From contig NZ_LMFP01000028.1 in the NCBI RefSeq assembly GCF_001426885.1, forward strand, positions 1,220,174 through 1,284,173: 64,000 nucleotides of DNA, written 5' to 3'. A program made the position numbers and the translations under genes. Positions 44,019 through 53,788 of this stretch are shown one piece after another. Source of the stretch: Pelomonas sp. Root1444 (GTDB lineage: Bacteria > Pseudomonadota > Gammaproteobacteria > Burkholderiales > Burkholderiaceae_C). The notes under the pieces were generated by a model. It was not told where the DNA came from. It saw only the letters and a program-made list of their open reading frames with translations, and made no database searches. Position 1 is the first letter of the stretch, and every line of letters starts with the position of its first letter.

Positions 44019-45656
44019 TCAGACGGCACGCAGCACGGGGGCCGGCCGCTGCGCGTCCAGCTCGTCGAGCCAGCCGCGCCGCAGCTCGGGCACCGCGCGG
44101 GCGAGCTGTTCGTAATAGGGGTGGTGCGGGCCGCGGTCGAAGTCGCGCCGCGCGACCTGCGTCAGCTTGCGGCCGTGCTGCATGACGACGATCTCGTCGC
44201 AGACGGCGCGCACCGTGTGCAGGTCGTGGCTGATGAAGAGGTAGGACACGCCGAGGTCGCGGCGCAACTGCGCCATCAGGTCCAGCACGGCCGCGCCGAC
44301 CACCGTGTCCAGCGCCGACGTGACCTCGTCGCACAGGATCAGGTCCGGCTCCGCGGCCAGCGCGCGGGCCAGGCTGACGCGCTGCTTCTGCCCGCCCGAG
44401 AGGCCGGCCGGCAGGCGCTTGGCCAGCGACCTTGGCAGCTGCACGAGGTCCAGCAGCTCCTCGATGCGCCGCTGCAGCGCGGCGCCGCTGAGGCCTTTGT
44501 AGAACTGCAGCGGCCGCGCCAGGATGCGCTCGATGGTCTGCGAGGGGTTCAGCGCCGTGTCGGCCGACTGGAAGACGATCTGGATCCGCCGCAGTTCGTC
44601 GCGCGTGCGGTCCGCCAGCCGGGGCTTGAGCGCCTGGCCGCGGAACTCCATCGTGCCCGCGCAAGGCGCCAGCAACCCGGCGACCGCGCGCGCCAGCGTC
44701 GTCTTGCCCGACCCCGACTCACCGATCACGCCGATCGCCTGGCCGCGCTTCAGCTCCAGGTCGATGTCGCCGAGGATGGGGATCGCGGGCTGCCCGTCGG
44801 CGCCGCGCGGGCCGTAGCCGGCGGACAGGCCGCGCAGGCGCAGCAGCGGCTCGGCATCGTCGGCCAGCGGCGCCTGCGCGCGTGGCGCCGGCCGCGCCGC
44901 GGCGAGCAGGCTCTTGGTGTACTCATGCTGCGGCGCCGTGAGCAGGCGCTCCGTCGTGCTCAGCTCGCGCATGCAGCCGTCGCGCAGCACCAGGATGCGG
45001 TCGGCCATCTGCGCCACGACCGCCAGGTCATGGCTGACGTAGACCGCCGTCACCTGCCGCTCGCGCACCACGCGCCGGAAGGCGCGCAGCACCTCGATCT
45101 GCGTGGTCACGTCCAGCGCGGTGGTGGGTTCATCCAGGATCACGACTTCAGGGTCGGTGATGAGCGCCATCGCCGCCATCAGCCGCTGCAGCTGCCCACC
45201 CGAGACTTGATGCGGGTAGCGCGAGCCGATCAACTCGGGCTCGGGCAGTGCCAGCTCGCGGAACAGCGCGATCGCCTTCAGCTCCGCCTCGGCCCGCCGC
45301 AGCTTGCCGTGCAGCACGGCCGGCTCCACGACCTGGTCGAGGATGCAGCGGGAGGGGTTGAACGACGCCGCCGCGCTCTGCGCGATGTAGGCCACCGTGC
45401 GGCCGCGCAGCGCGCGCAGCTGGCGCGGCTTCAACGCCAGCACGTCGACATCGCCGACGCGCACGCTGCCACCCGAGATGCGGCAGCCACGGCGGGCGTA
45501 GCCCATCAGCGCCAACGCGGTGGTCGTCTTGCCGGAACCCGACTCGCCGATCAGTGCGAGCACCTCGCCCGGCTGGATCGAGAAGCTCAGCTGATCGACC
45601 AACTTGGCGTCGCCTGCACTGACGCACAGGCCTTCCACAACAACAGGGCTGCCCAT
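44019..45656 (-). CDS. Fused double ATP-binding protein of peptide-type ABC importer
   Basis: A 545-aa protein with two ABC domains. Domain 1 (about 5-255) and domain 2 (about 270-535) each have GESGSGKTT (Walker A), a signature (VSGGQLQR and LSGGQKQR) and Walker B (VVILDEPTT and LILCDEVTS). This is the DppD and DppF functions in one chain, as in several Burkholderiales importers. It overlaps the DppC-like gene by one base (TAATG). Confidence 0.92.
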   Translation of the reverse strand: MGSPVVVEGLCVSAGDAKLVDQLSFSIQPGEVLALIGESGSGKTTTALALMGYARRGCRISGGSVRVGDVDVLALKPRQLRALRGRTVAYIAQSAAASFNPSRCILDQVVEPAVLHGKLRRAEAELKAIALFRELALPEPELIGSRYPHQVSGGQLQRLMAAMALITDPEVVILDEPTTALDVTTQIEVLRAFRRVVRERQVTAVYVSHDLAVVAQMADRILVLRDGCMRELSTTERLLTAPQHEYTKSLLAAARPAPRAQAPLADDAEPLLRLRGLSAGYGPRGADGQPAIPILGDIDLELKRGQAIGVIGESGSGKTTLARAVAGLLAPCAGTMEFRGQALKPRLADRTRDELRRIQIVFQSADTALNPSQTIERILARPLQFYKGLSGAALQRRIEELLDLVQLPRSLAKRLPAGLSGGQKQRVSLARALAAEPDLILCDEVTSALDTVVGAAVLDLMAQLRRDLGVSYLFISHDLHTVRAVCDEIVVMQHGRKLTQVARRDFDRGPHHPYYEQLARAVPELRRGWLDELDAQRPAPVLRAV

Positions 45657-46531
45657 TACCGTGCTCCGCGTTCGCGGGCCGCGCGGCCCGGCAGGTTGTC
45701 GATGACCAGGTTGACCGCGATGGTGAGGCTCGCGATGGCCATCGAGGGCACCACCACAGAAGCCCCGCCATCGGCCAGCGCGCCGATGTTCTCGCGCACC
45801 AGAGAGCCCCAGTCGGCCGACGGGGGCTGCACGCCCAGGCCGAGGAAGCTCAAGGACGCCAGCAGCAGCACGATGTAGACGAAGCGCAGGCCCAGGTCGG
45901 CCAGCATGGGCCCGGCGATGTTGGGCAGGATCTCGCGCAGCATCACGTACAGCGTGCCTTCGCCGCGGGTGCGTGCAACGGTCACGTAGTCCAGCGCGTT
46001 GATGTTGATCGCCAGCGAGCGCGCCATGCGGTAGGCGCCCGGCACGTAGATGATGGCCGCGGTGACGACGAGCATGCCGATGGATGAACCGAAGCCGGCC
46101 ACCATCAGCAGCGCGAGCATCTTGCCGGGAATGGCCGTCAGCGTGTCCAGGCCACGGCTGAGCGCCGCGTCGGTCCAGCGGCCGCTGGCGGCCGCCAGCA
46201 GCGCCAGCAGCGTGCCGGTGCCACTGGCCAGCAGCGTCGCGACCAGTGCGACGCCGACGGTGTAGCGCGCGCCCTCGATGACGCGGGCCAGCATGTCGCG
46301 GCCCAGGTAGTCGGTGCCCAGCCAATGCGCCGCACTCATCGGCGCGAACACCTCGCCGCCGCCGGATGCGCCGCTGCGCGACAGCAGCGCTGGGCCGAAC
46401 GCCGCGGCGAGCACCCAGAAGGCGAGCACCAGCAGCCCCGCCACGCCCACGACGCCGAATTGCGCGAGCCAGCTGCCACGGCCCCGTGGCGCCGAGCGGG
46501 GGAAGGTGCCTGAAGTGGATACGGTAGTCAT
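45656..46531 (-). CDS. ABC permease, DppC-like
   Basis: A 291-aa inner-membrane permease with about six hydrophobic segments. The N-terminal OppC_N helix (LAQFGVVGVAGLLVLAFWVLAAAFG) is followed by HWLGTDYLGRDMLARVIEGAR, a landmark of the DppC group, and by the EAA loop region YVTVARTRGEGTLYVMLREILPN. It couples to the fused ATPase and the DppB-like permease. Confidence 0.92.
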   Translation of the reverse strand: MTTVSTSGTFPRSAPRGRGSWLAQFGVVGVAGLLVLAFWVLAAAFGPALLSRSGASGGGEVFAPMSAAHWLGTDYLGRDMLARVIEGARYTVGVALVATLLASGTGTLLALLAAASGRWTDAALSRGLDTLTAIPGKMLALLMVAGFGSSIGMLVVTAAIIYVPGAYRMARSLAININALDYVTVARTRGEGTLYVMLREILPNIAGPMLADLGLRFVYIVLLLASLSFLGLGVQPPSADWGSLVRENIGALADGGASVVVPSMAIASLTIAVNLVIDNLPGRAARERGAR

Positions 46532-46541
46532 CGGTGTCTCC

Positions 46542-47501
46542 TCAGCGATGGCGCAGCCGTGGGTTGGCGACGATGCCGCAGATGTCGGCCGCCGTGACGA
46601 GGATCAGGTAGGCGGCGCAGAACAGCATCGCGCAGGCCTGCACCAGCGGCATGTCGCGCTGCGAGACGCCGTCCACCATCAGCTTGGCGATGCCGGGGTA
46701 GTTGAAGATGGTCTCGACGATGATCACGCCGCCGAGCAGGTAGGACAGGCTCAAGGCCACGGCATTGGCGATCGGGCCTACCGCGTTCGGCAGCGCATGG
46801 GCCAGCACCATGCGCAGCGGCGACGCCCCCTTCAGGCGCACCATCTCGATGTAGGGCGCCTCGAGCTGGTCGATCACTGCGGCGCGCGTCATGCGCATCA
46901 TCTGCGCGACGATCACGCAGCACAGCGTCAGCACCGGCATCGCGAAGGCGCGCAGCATCTGGCCGAGCGACTCGATGTCGTTGACGTATGACAGCGCCGG
47001 CAGCCAGCGCAGCTGGACCGCGAAAACCAGCACCGCCAGCGTCGCCACCAGGAACTCGGGCACCGAGACGACCGCGACTGCGCCGGCCGAGGCGACCCGG
47101 TCGAACCATGAGCCGCGCCACACGGCCGCCGAGATGCCCAGCGACAGCGCAATGGGCACGGAGAACAGCGCCGTCACGGCCGCCAGCAGCAGCGAGTTGG
47201 GCAGCCGGCTTGCGATCAGCTCGCCCACCGGCAGCTGCGTCGTGGCCGATGTGCCGAGCTCGCCGCGCAGCATGCCGGCCAGCCACCGCAGATAGCGCTC
47301 GGGCGCCGGCACGTTCAGGCCCATCTGGGCCCGCAATGCGGCGAGCGCCTCGGGCGTGGCCTCCTGGCCAAGCTGTTCCTGCGCCGCATCACCGGGCAGG
47401 ACGGCCGTGACGGCGAACACGACCACCGAGACGGCGAGCAGCGACAGCAGCGCCAGCGCGATGCGCTGGGCGAGCAAGACAACGATGGCGCGATTCAACA
47501 T
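46542..47501 (-). CDS. ABC permease, DppB-like
   Basis: A 319-aa permease with six hydrophobic segments. PGDAAQEQLGQEATPEALAALRAQMGLN near the start is the typical periplasmic loop of DppB; YIEMVRLKGASPLRMVLAHALPN (about 210-232) is the EAA loop that docks the ATPase. It is 10 bases before the DppC-like gene. Confidence 0.92.
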   Translation of the reverse strand: MLNRAIVVLLAQRIALALLSLLAVSVVVFAVTAVLPGDAAQEQLGQEATPEALAALRAQMGLNVPAPERYLRWLAGMLRGELGTSATTQLPVGELIASRLPNSLLLAAVTALFSVPIALSLGISAAVWRGSWFDRVASAGAVAVVSVPEFLVATLAVLVFAVQLRWLPALSYVNDIESLGQMLRAFAMPVLTLCCVIVAQMMRMTRAAVIDQLEAPYIEMVRLKGASPLRMVLAHALPNAVGPIANAVALSLSYLLGGVIIVETIFNYPGIAKLMVDGVSQRDMPLVQACAMLFCAAYLILVTAADICGIVANPRLRHR

Positions 47502-47582
47502 GGCGACCTACCTCGGTTCACGACACGCTGGCCAGGGAACGCGCGCCGTCCGGAGGCGCGCCGCGAGTGCTTCCAACGCGGC

Positions 47583-49196
47583 TCATTCGAGCCAGACGTT
47601 CTCGGCGAAGTTGTAGCCCATGAGCCCACCGAGCGGGATGGGCGACAGGCCCTTGAGCTTCGTGCTGTGCGCGTCCAGGCTGGCCATGAACAACGGGATG
47701 CCGATGCCGGCTTCCTGGTGGATCAGCGTCTGCATGTCGGCATACATCTGCTTGCGCCTGGCCGTGTCGGTCTCGGCGCGCGCGGCAAGCAGCAGCTGGT
47801 CGAACTGGGGGTTCTTCCAGCGCGACTCGTTCCAGGTGGCGTCGGACTTGAAGAACTGCGTCAACAGGATGTCGGCGCTCGGTCGCGGGTTGACGTTGCC
47901 GAAGCCGACCGCGCTGTTGAGCCAGTGGTTGGACCAGTAGCCATCGGCCGGCATGCGCTTGACCTCCAGCGCCAGGCCGATGCGCTGCGCAGTCTGCTGC
48001 AGCACCAGCGCCATCTCGACGGAGTTGAGCGCGGCCGGCGAGGCGACGATGGGCACCGCGCCGGTGACGCCGGACTTCTGCAGGTGGAACTTGGCCTTGT
48101 CCAGGTCGAACTGCCGCTGCGGCAGGCCGGCGAAATGGAAGCGGTTGGTGGGGTCGATGGGCTGGTCGTTGCCGATCACGGCCTGGTCCAGCGCAATCGT
48201 CTTCTTCATCTGCTCGCGGTCGAACATGTGCTTCATCGCGAGGGCGAAGTCGGAGTTGGCGCCCGGGCCCATGTCCTTGCGCATGATCAGGTCGGAGTAC
48301 TGGCCCGACTGCGTCTTGAACACCGCATAGCCCGGCGTGCTGGTGATGCGCGCGAGCGAGCGCGGGTTGACCACGCCGACCAGGTCCATGCCGCCGGACA
48401 GCAGCGCGTTGACGCGCGCGCTCTCGTCGCCGATGCCGATGAACTCGATCTCGTCGAGGTACGGCCTGCCCGGCTTCCAGTAGTTGCCGTTGCGCACGAC
48501 CACCGAGCGCACGCCCGGCTTGAACTCCTTGAGCTTGAAGGGGCCCGTGCCGATGCCGGCGTTGAAGTCGGTCGTGCCGTCCTTGACGATGTGGAAGTGG
48601 AAGGTGCCGAGGATGACAGGCAGGTCCGCATTCGGCGCCACCAGCGTGACCGTGACCTCGTTGGCGCCGCTGGCCTTCACGCTCTCGATCTGATCGGCCA
48701 GCGCCTTGGCCTTGGACGCGGTGGCCGGGTCCTTGTGGCGCGACAGCGAATAGACCACGTCGGCCGGCGTGAGCGCCTTGCCGTCGTGGAACTGCACGCC
48801 CTGGCGCAGCGTGAAGACCCAGGTCTTGGCGTCCTTGGTGGCGAAGGACTCGGCCAGCGCGGGCTGCGGCGTGAGGCTGGCGTCCAGCGACGTCAGCCCG
48901 TTGTAGATCATGTTGCAGCGCGAGTAGTCGGTCTGGTTCGACTGCTTGGCCGGGTCCAGCGTGTCGGTCGCCGCCGCGGTTGCGCCGGCCACGCGGATCT
49001 TGCCGCCGCGCTTGGGCGTCTGGGCATGTGCCGACAGCGCGGTGCCCGCCAGGCTGCCGGCCAGCACGGCCTGCATGCCGCCCGCCGTCAACATCGCCAG
49101 CACGTCGCGCCGGCTCGCGCCGCGTTGCAACGCCGTCATCAACCGCTGGCTTTCATGGGGGCCGATGAGGGCCTCAAGCGCATTGCGTTCAGTCAT
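47583..49196 (-). CDS. ABC substrate-binding protein, family 5, TAT-type signal
   Basis: A 537-aa periplasmic binding protein. Its first 55 residues hold a twin-arginine-type signal (GASRRDVLAMLTAGGMQAVLAGSLAGTALSAHA by position 27-59), preceded by a cytoplasmic-looking stretch. The SBP_bac_5 core has ALAESFATKDAKTWVFTLRQGVQFHDGK (about 112-140) and LAMKHMFDREQMKK. It supplies ligand to the permeases downstream. Ligand could be a peptide, opine or amine conjugate. Confidence 0.9.
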   Translation of the reverse strand: MTERNALEALIGPHESQRLMTALQRGASRRDVLAMLTAGGMQAVLAGSLAGTALSAHAQTPKRGGKIRVAGATAAATDTLDPAKQSNQTDYSRCNMIYNGLTSLDASLTPQPALAESFATKDAKTWVFTLRQGVQFHDGKALTPADVVYSLSRHKDPATASKAKALADQIESVKASGANEVTVTLVAPNADLPVILGTFHFHIVKDGTTDFNAGIGTGPFKLKEFKPGVRSVVVRNGNYWKPGRPYLDEIEFIGIGDESARVNALLSGGMDLVGVVNPRSLARITSTPGYAVFKTQSGQYSDLIMRKDMGPGANSDFALAMKHMFDREQMKKTIALDQAVIGNDQPIDPTNRFHFAGLPQRQFDLDKAKFHLQKSGVTGAVPIVASPAALNSVEMALVLQQTAQRIGLALEVKRMPADGYWSNHWLNSAVGFGNVNPRPSADILLTQFFKSDATWNESRWKNPQFDQLLLAARAETDTARRKQMYADMQTLIHQEAGIGIPLFMASLDAHSTKLKGLSPIPLGGLMGYNFAENVWLE

Positions 49197-49241
49197 GGTC
49201 TCGCTCCTCGTGTTGTCTTGAAAAAGAGGGGATGGGCGGCC

Positions 49242-50534
49242 TCAGGCGAGGCTGTCCTTGAGGCGGTAGTACAGCCCGACCGCAGGCAGGAACCACGGCG
49301 GCCCGAAATGCCCGGCGATGGCTGGCCAGTTGCGCCCGCGCCAGGGGTTGGCCTCGCGGTCGCCCGCCATCACCGCCGCCATGCGCTCGCCCATCAGCAC
49401 CGACATCTGCGTGCCATGGCCGCTGTAGCCCATCGAATAGAAGAGGCCGTCGCGCTCGCCGGCATGCGGCAGGCGGTCCTGCGTCATGTCGACGAGGCCG
49501 CCCCAGCAGTAGTCGATGCGCACGCCGGCCAGGCTGGGGAACACCTGCGCCAGCGCGGCACTCAACACGCCGCCGCTCTTGGCATCCGAGGTCGGGCTGG
49601 AGATCGCGAAGCGCGCCCGGCCGCCGAACACCAGGCGGTGGTCCGGCGTGAGGCGGAAGTAGTGGTGGATGTTGGCGATCGTCACGTAGGTGCGGCGCTC
49701 GCGCAGCAGCGCCTGAGCACGCTGCTCGCCCAGGGGCTCGGTGACGACGATGAAGCTGCCGATCGGCACGATGCGCCGGCGCAGCCAGCCGAACGTGCCG
49801 TAGCCGCCATGGCGTGCCGCGCCGGTGCCGAGCAGCACCTGCGCCGCCTTCACGCTGCCGCGGCTGGTCTGCACGTGATGGGCCTGGCCTTTGCCGATGC
49901 GCTTGAGCTGGCTGACGCAGGTGCCGACGTGGATCTGCGCGCCCTGCCGTTGCGCGGCCTGCGCCAGGCCATGCGCAAAGCGCCCCATGTGCATCTGGCC
50001 GCTGCGCTTGTAGAGCAACCCGCCCTGGAAGCCCTCGCTGTCCACCTCGGCGTGCACCTGCGACGCGTCCAGGATCTCGATGTCCGTGTCGACCTGGTCG
50101 CGGCGCAGCCGGTCTGCGCTGCGCTTGAGCGCGTCCAGGTGCGCCGTGCGCGTGGCGAGCTTGAGCTTGCCGTTGCGCACGAAATCGCAGTCGATGGCCT
50201 CGTCGCGCACGATGCGCTCGACGGCGTCGACCGCCGCGTCGTAGGCGTGGTACCAGGATCGCGCCTGCGCCACGCCCACCTTGGCGGCCACCTCGGCATA
50301 GTCCACCGCCAGCCCGTTGTTGACATGGCCGCCGTTGCGACCGGACGCCTCGGCGGCGACGCGCTCGCCGGCCTCCAGCACGACGACTGAAGCGCCGCGC
50401 CGCGCCAGCGCCAGCGCTGCCGACAGCCCCGTGAAGCCGGCGCCCACGATGGCGACATCGCACTGCGCCGGCAGCGCCTGCGCCGTCGGCGTGAACGCGG
50501 GCGTCGAGGCAGTCCAGTACGACTCGAGTTTCAT
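49242..50534 (-). CDS. FAD-dependent amine oxidoreductase (PuuB/DadA-like)
   Basis: A 430-aa DAO-family flavoprotein. The FAD site GAGFTGLSAALAL is at 31-43, EASGRNGGHVNNGLAVDY (about 65) is typical of gamma-glutamylputrescine oxidase-like enzymes, and YCWGGLVDMTQDRLPHAG then GYSGHGTQMSVLMG (about 350-400) form the C-terminal FAD region. It oxidises an amine or imino group to an aldehyde or ketone. The ATG at 50534 was chosen over an upstream in-frame start. It lies next to the binding-protein and HAD genes. Confidence 0.9.
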   Translation of the reverse strand: MKLESYWTASTPAFTPTAQALPAQCDVAIVGAGFTGLSAALALARRGASVVVLEAGERVAAEASGRNGGHVNNGLAVDYAEVAAKVGVAQARSWYHAYDAAVDAVERIVRDEAIDCDFVRNGKLKLATRTAHLDALKRSADRLRRDQVDTDIEILDASQVHAEVDSEGFQGGLLYKRSGQMHMGRFAHGLAQAAQRQGAQIHVGTCVSQLKRIGKGQAHHVQTSRGSVKAAQVLLGTGAARHGGYGTFGWLRRRIVPIGSFIVVTEPLGEQRAQALLRERRTYVTIANIHHYFRLTPDHRLVFGGRARFAISSPTSDAKSGGVLSAALAQVFPSLAGVRIDYCWGGLVDMTQDRLPHAGERDGLFYSMGYSGHGTQMSVLMGERMAAVMAGDREANPWRGRNWPAIAGHFGPPWFLPAVGLYYRLKDSLA

Positions 50535-50547
50535 GGCGCGCTGCCGT

Positions 50548-51213
50548 TCAGAGGCCCACGACGCCCGGCAGGCCGCCGATGTCCTGGATCTCGACATAGC
50601 GGTAGGCCGGGTTGCCCGGGCCATGGCCGCGGTTGACGAAGACCTTGTCGACGATGCCGATGTCGTCGGCCGACATCAGGTCGTAGCGCAGGCTGGAGGA
50701 CACGTGCAGCAGGTCCTCCGGGTTGCAGCCCAGCGAATCGATCATGTACTCGAACGCCTTCAGCCGCGGCTTGTACGCCTGTGCCTGCTGGGCGGTGTAG
50801 ACCCGGTGGAACGGCGCGCCGAGCATGGCGACGTTGGTCTGGATCTGGTGGTCCATCGCGTTGGACAGGATGACCAGCGGTATCTCCTTGGCCACCTTGG
50901 CCAGGCCGGCGGGCACGTCGTCGTGCGGCCCCCAGGTGGGCACCGCATCGACGTAGCGCTGCGCCTCGGCGTCGAGGTATTGCAGCTGCCATTTCTTGCA
51001 CAGCCGGCGCACCGCGTTCTTCAGCACCACGTCGTACGGCTGCCAGTCGCCCAGCACTTCGTCGAAGCGGTAGGCCGTGAAGTCGGCGATGAACTGCTCC
51101 ATGCGGTCGGCCGGCACGCGGTCGGCAAAGATCTCACGCGTGACCTCCCCCATGCGGAAGCGCGTCAGCGTGCCATAGCAGTCGAAGGTGATGTACTTGG
51201 GGCGGAATTTCAT
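50548..51213 (-). CDS. Type II haloacid dehalogenase-like HAD hydrolase
   Basis: A 221-aa HAD-superfamily protein. The nucleophile Asp is in ITFDCYGTLT (D11), motif II is in VILSNAMDH (about 116), and motif III Lys/Asp lie in AYKPRLKAFEY and SSSLRYDLMSADD. The layout fits (S)-2-haloacid dehalogenases, but in such clusters the true substrate is often a phosphate ester or a 2-substituted acid. It is the first gene of the minus-strand run. Confidence 0.88.
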   Translation of the reverse strand: MKFRPKYITFDCYGTLTRFRMGEVTREIFADRVPADRMEQFIADFTAYRFDEVLGDWQPYDVVLKNAVRRLCKKWQLQYLDAEAQRYVDAVPTWGPHDDVPAGLAKVAKEIPLVILSNAMDHQIQTNVAMLGAPFHRVYTAQQAQAYKPRLKAFEYMIDSLGCNPEDLLHVSSSLRYDLMSADDIGIVDKVFVNRGHGPGNPAYRYVEIQDIGGLPGVVGL

Positions 51214-51718
51214 GATGTCGTCTCTCCGTGGTGGGGCTGTCATCTGGCTGTCATTGCAGCATGGGGGTGCCGCTGGGCGATCGTGTTTTGCAGGCCTTGA
51301 CGCGAGCAAACTGCGGTTTGAGCAGGGCCGCGCGGCATGCCGTGCCGTGCGCACGCAAGGTGTGCGTGATGCACGCCGGAAGGCCCCAAAGTCGATCAGT
51401 GCACGGCTCGGTCGCGGCTGACTTGGCGCCAGGCACCGCGCTTTTCATGTGGCCCGGCGCAATGCCGCCACATGGCGTCTGACGGGCTTCGGGTTCGAAC
51501 TGCAGCATCTCCGGGTTCCTCCAAGGCTGTGCGAAAAATGGTAGGCGCCCACCCGCGGCATATGTGCCTGTTCGGAGCCCCCGCACAGCGCGGAAATCGC
51601 GAAGCTGCAGCCCCCGGCGGCGCAAGCTTGCGAATTGCGCCGCAGGCTGTTTCGCGGCTGGCGCATGGGCCTGAAAACGACCAAGATGGCCACGCCACAT
51701 GACTGGGAGAACGTGTTT
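51214..51718. other. 505-base divergent intergenic region
   Basis: Lies between the minus-strand catabolic run and the plus-strand GNAT/GhrA genes, so it should hold promoters for both. It contains an inverted repeat, CATGTGGC (51446-51453) and GCCACATG (51467-51474). No convincing gene was found. The ribosome-binding site GGGAGA before 51719 is visible. Confidence 0.55.
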
Positions 51719-52588
51719 ATGGGTGCGATGCATGCACCGGCATCCGACGGCGTGACCTTGCGCCCGATGACCGAATCAGACCTCGGGGCCGCACAGGCCC
51801 TGACCGCGGAGCAGCGCTGGCCGCACCGCCCCGCCGAATGGGATCAGGCCCTGCGCCACGGCCAGGGCGTGGTGGCCGAGCGGGACGGCGAAGTCGTCGG
51901 CACGGCGATGCGCTGGCATTGGGGGCCGCGGCACGCCACGGTCGGCTTGGTCGTCGTCGCGCCGGCCTGCCAGGGGCGGCGCATCGGCCACCGGTTGATG
52001 AGCGCAGTGCTCGAAGGGCTGGAGGACAGTACCGTGCTGCTGCACGCCACGGCCGACGGGCGCGGCCTGTACGAGCGGCTGGGCTTCGTGCGCACCGGCG
52101 AGTTGCGCCAGCACCAGGGCATCGCCCAGGCCTCCCCGCCCATCGCGCTGGCGCCGGGCTGGCGGTTGCGGCCGGCGGGCCAGAGCGACCTGCAGACGCT
52201 GCAGGCACTCGACGAACAGGCGCGCGGCATGCGCCGCGACGCCCTCATCCAGGAGCTGTTCGAGCAGGCCGAGGCCGCCGTCGTGCTGACGCAGGACGAC
52301 GTGGCCCGCGGCTTCGCGATGCTGCGCCGCTTCGGCCGCGGCCACGCGATCGGACCCGTGGTGGCGCCCGACGTGACCGGCGCGCAGGCGCTGATCGCGC
52401 ACCTCTCCGGCCTCAACGCCGGGCGCTTCACGCGCATCGACATCGACTTCGACACCGGCCTGGCCGAGTGGCTGGAGAGCCTGGGCCTGCTGCGCGTCGA
52501 CGCACCGACGACGATGCTGCGTGGGCCGGCGCTGGTGACCGCACCGCCCACGCAGCTGTTCGCCGTCGTCACGCAGGCGCTGGGCTGA
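51719..52588 (+). CDS. Two-domain GNAT acetyltransferase
   Basis: A 289-aa protein with two GNAT-like halves. The N-terminal half (about 5-140) has VGLVVVAPACQGRRIGHRLMSAVLEGL with the Q-x-x-R-x-G acetyl-CoA loop. The C-terminal half (about 150-285) opens WRLRPAGQSDLQTLQALDEQARGM and lacks a clear loop of that kind. The ATG at 51719 has GGGAGA 8-9 bases upstream. It overlaps the GhrA-like gene by one base (TGATG). Target is unknown; an amine from the same pathway is possible. Confidence 0.85.
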   Translation: MGAMHAPASDGVTLRPMTESDLGAAQALTAEQRWPHRPAEWDQALRHGQGVVAERDGEVVGTAMRWHWGPRHATVGLVVVAPACQGRRIGHRLMSAVLEGLEDSTVLLHATADGRGLYERLGFVRTGELRQHQGIAQASPPIALAPGWRLRPAGQSDLQTLQALDEQARGMRRDALIQELFEQAEAAVVLTQDDVARGFAMLRRFGRGHAIGPVVAPDVTGAQALIAHLSGLNAGRFTRIDIDFDTGLAEWLESLGLLRVDAPTTMLRGPALVTAPPTQLFAVVTQALG

Positions 52589-53520
52589 TGGCCAGCACCT
52601 TCGTCTACAAGGCCGACCTGGTGCGCGGCCGGCAATGGGCCGAGGTATTCCGCCGCGAGGCGCCGCAGATCGATTTCCGGCTGTGGCCCGACATCGGCGA
52701 CCCGGCGCGCGTGCACTACCTCGCCGCCTGGGAGCCGCCGAACGACCTGGCCGACCGCTTTCCGCAACTGAAGCTGCTGTTCTCGTCCGGCGCCGGCGTC
52801 GACCAGTTCGACCTCTTCGCGCTGCCCCGCGAGCTGCCGGTGGTGCGCATGATCGAACCGGGCATCACGCGCGGGATGGTCGAGTACGTCACCCATGCCG
52901 TGCTGGACCTGCACCGCGACATGCCGGCGTACCGGCGCGCGCAGCAACGCGGCGCATGGAGCCCGCTGCCGGTCAGGACGGCGGCTGAGCGCCGCGTGGG
53001 CGTGCTGGGCCTGGGCTCGCTCGGCCAGGCGGTGCTGACGCAGCTCGCCGCTTTCGGCTTCGACTGCGCCGGCTGGAGTCGCTCGCGCCGTGTCGTCGAT
53101 GGCGTGCGCGTGCTGGCCGGCACTGACGAACTCGGCGAGTTCCTCGCCCGCAGCGACATCCTGGTGTGCCTGCTGCCGCTGACGGACGAGACACGCGGGT
53201 TCCTGAATGCCGCGCTGCTGCAACGCCTGCCGCGCGGCGCCGCCCTCGTGCATGTGGGCCGCGGGCCGCAACTGATCGCGGCGGACCTGCTGAGCGCACT
53301 GGACGCCGGGCAACTCACCGAGGCCGTGCTCGACGTGACCGACCCCGAGCCGCTGCCGCCCGCGCATGCGCTGTGGTCGCATCCGCACGTGCGCATCACG
53401 CCGCACATCGCCAGCATGACGCAGCCGGTCAGCGCGGCGCGCGCGGTGATCGACAACCTGCGCCGCTTCGAGCGTGGCGAGCCGCTGGTCGGCCTTGTCG
53501 ACCGGCAGCGCGGGTATTAG
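52588..53520 (+). CDS. D-2-hydroxyacid dehydrogenase, glyoxylate/hydroxypyruvate reductase A-like
   Basis: A 310-aa NAD(P)-dependent reductase. The Rossmann motif GVLGLGSLGQAVL is near residue 136; catalytic Arg is in VHVGRGPQL, Glu in DVTDPEPLP (the usual DVFxxEPL region) and His in ITPHIASMTQP. Length and the short N-terminal domain fit the GhrA subgroup, which reduces glyoxylate, hydroxypyruvate or other 2-oxo acids. It is coupled to the acetyltransferase. Confidence 0.9.
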   Translation: MASTFVYKADLVRGRQWAEVFRREAPQIDFRLWPDIGDPARVHYLAAWEPPNDLADRFPQLKLLFSSGAGVDQFDLFALPRELPVVRMIEPGITRGMVEYVTHAVLDLHRDMPAYRRAQQRGAWSPLPVRTAAERRVGVLGLGSLGQAVLTQLAAFGFDCAGWSRSRRVVDGVRVLAGTDELGEFLARSDILVCLLPLTDETRGFLNAALLQRLPRGAALVHVGRGPQLIAADLLSALDAGQLTEAVLDVTDPEPLPPAHALWSHPHVRITPHIASMTQPVSAARAVIDNLRRFERGEPLVGLVDRQRGY

Positions 53521-53788
53521 CAAGCCCCTCGCCCGGCCTCGCCGCGCTGGACGCGGGCAAGCCCAGTCGGTCCCCCGGGGGGGACGGCGATGCTTGCGGC
53601 ATCGAGCCGCGGGCGGCGATCGCAGATCGAAGCGCTGACTCGCATGCCCACCAGACAACGCAGCACGATCTGCGGAAAGCCGCAGCACAACCGCAGCAAC
53701 GGCTCACGCGCAGCCCGATTCCGGCACCACTTCCAGGGCACCGGCACCTAAATTGGAAGCCATCGAAGCCAAGCTTTCACCACCTGCC

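Noticed and set aside
53521-53788. Possible small gene between the GhrA-like and aminotransferase genes
   Set aside because: Frames there have no ribosome-binding site and the composition is of non-coding GC-rich DNA; a TTG start 36 bases upstream of the aminotransferase ATG was also not adopted.
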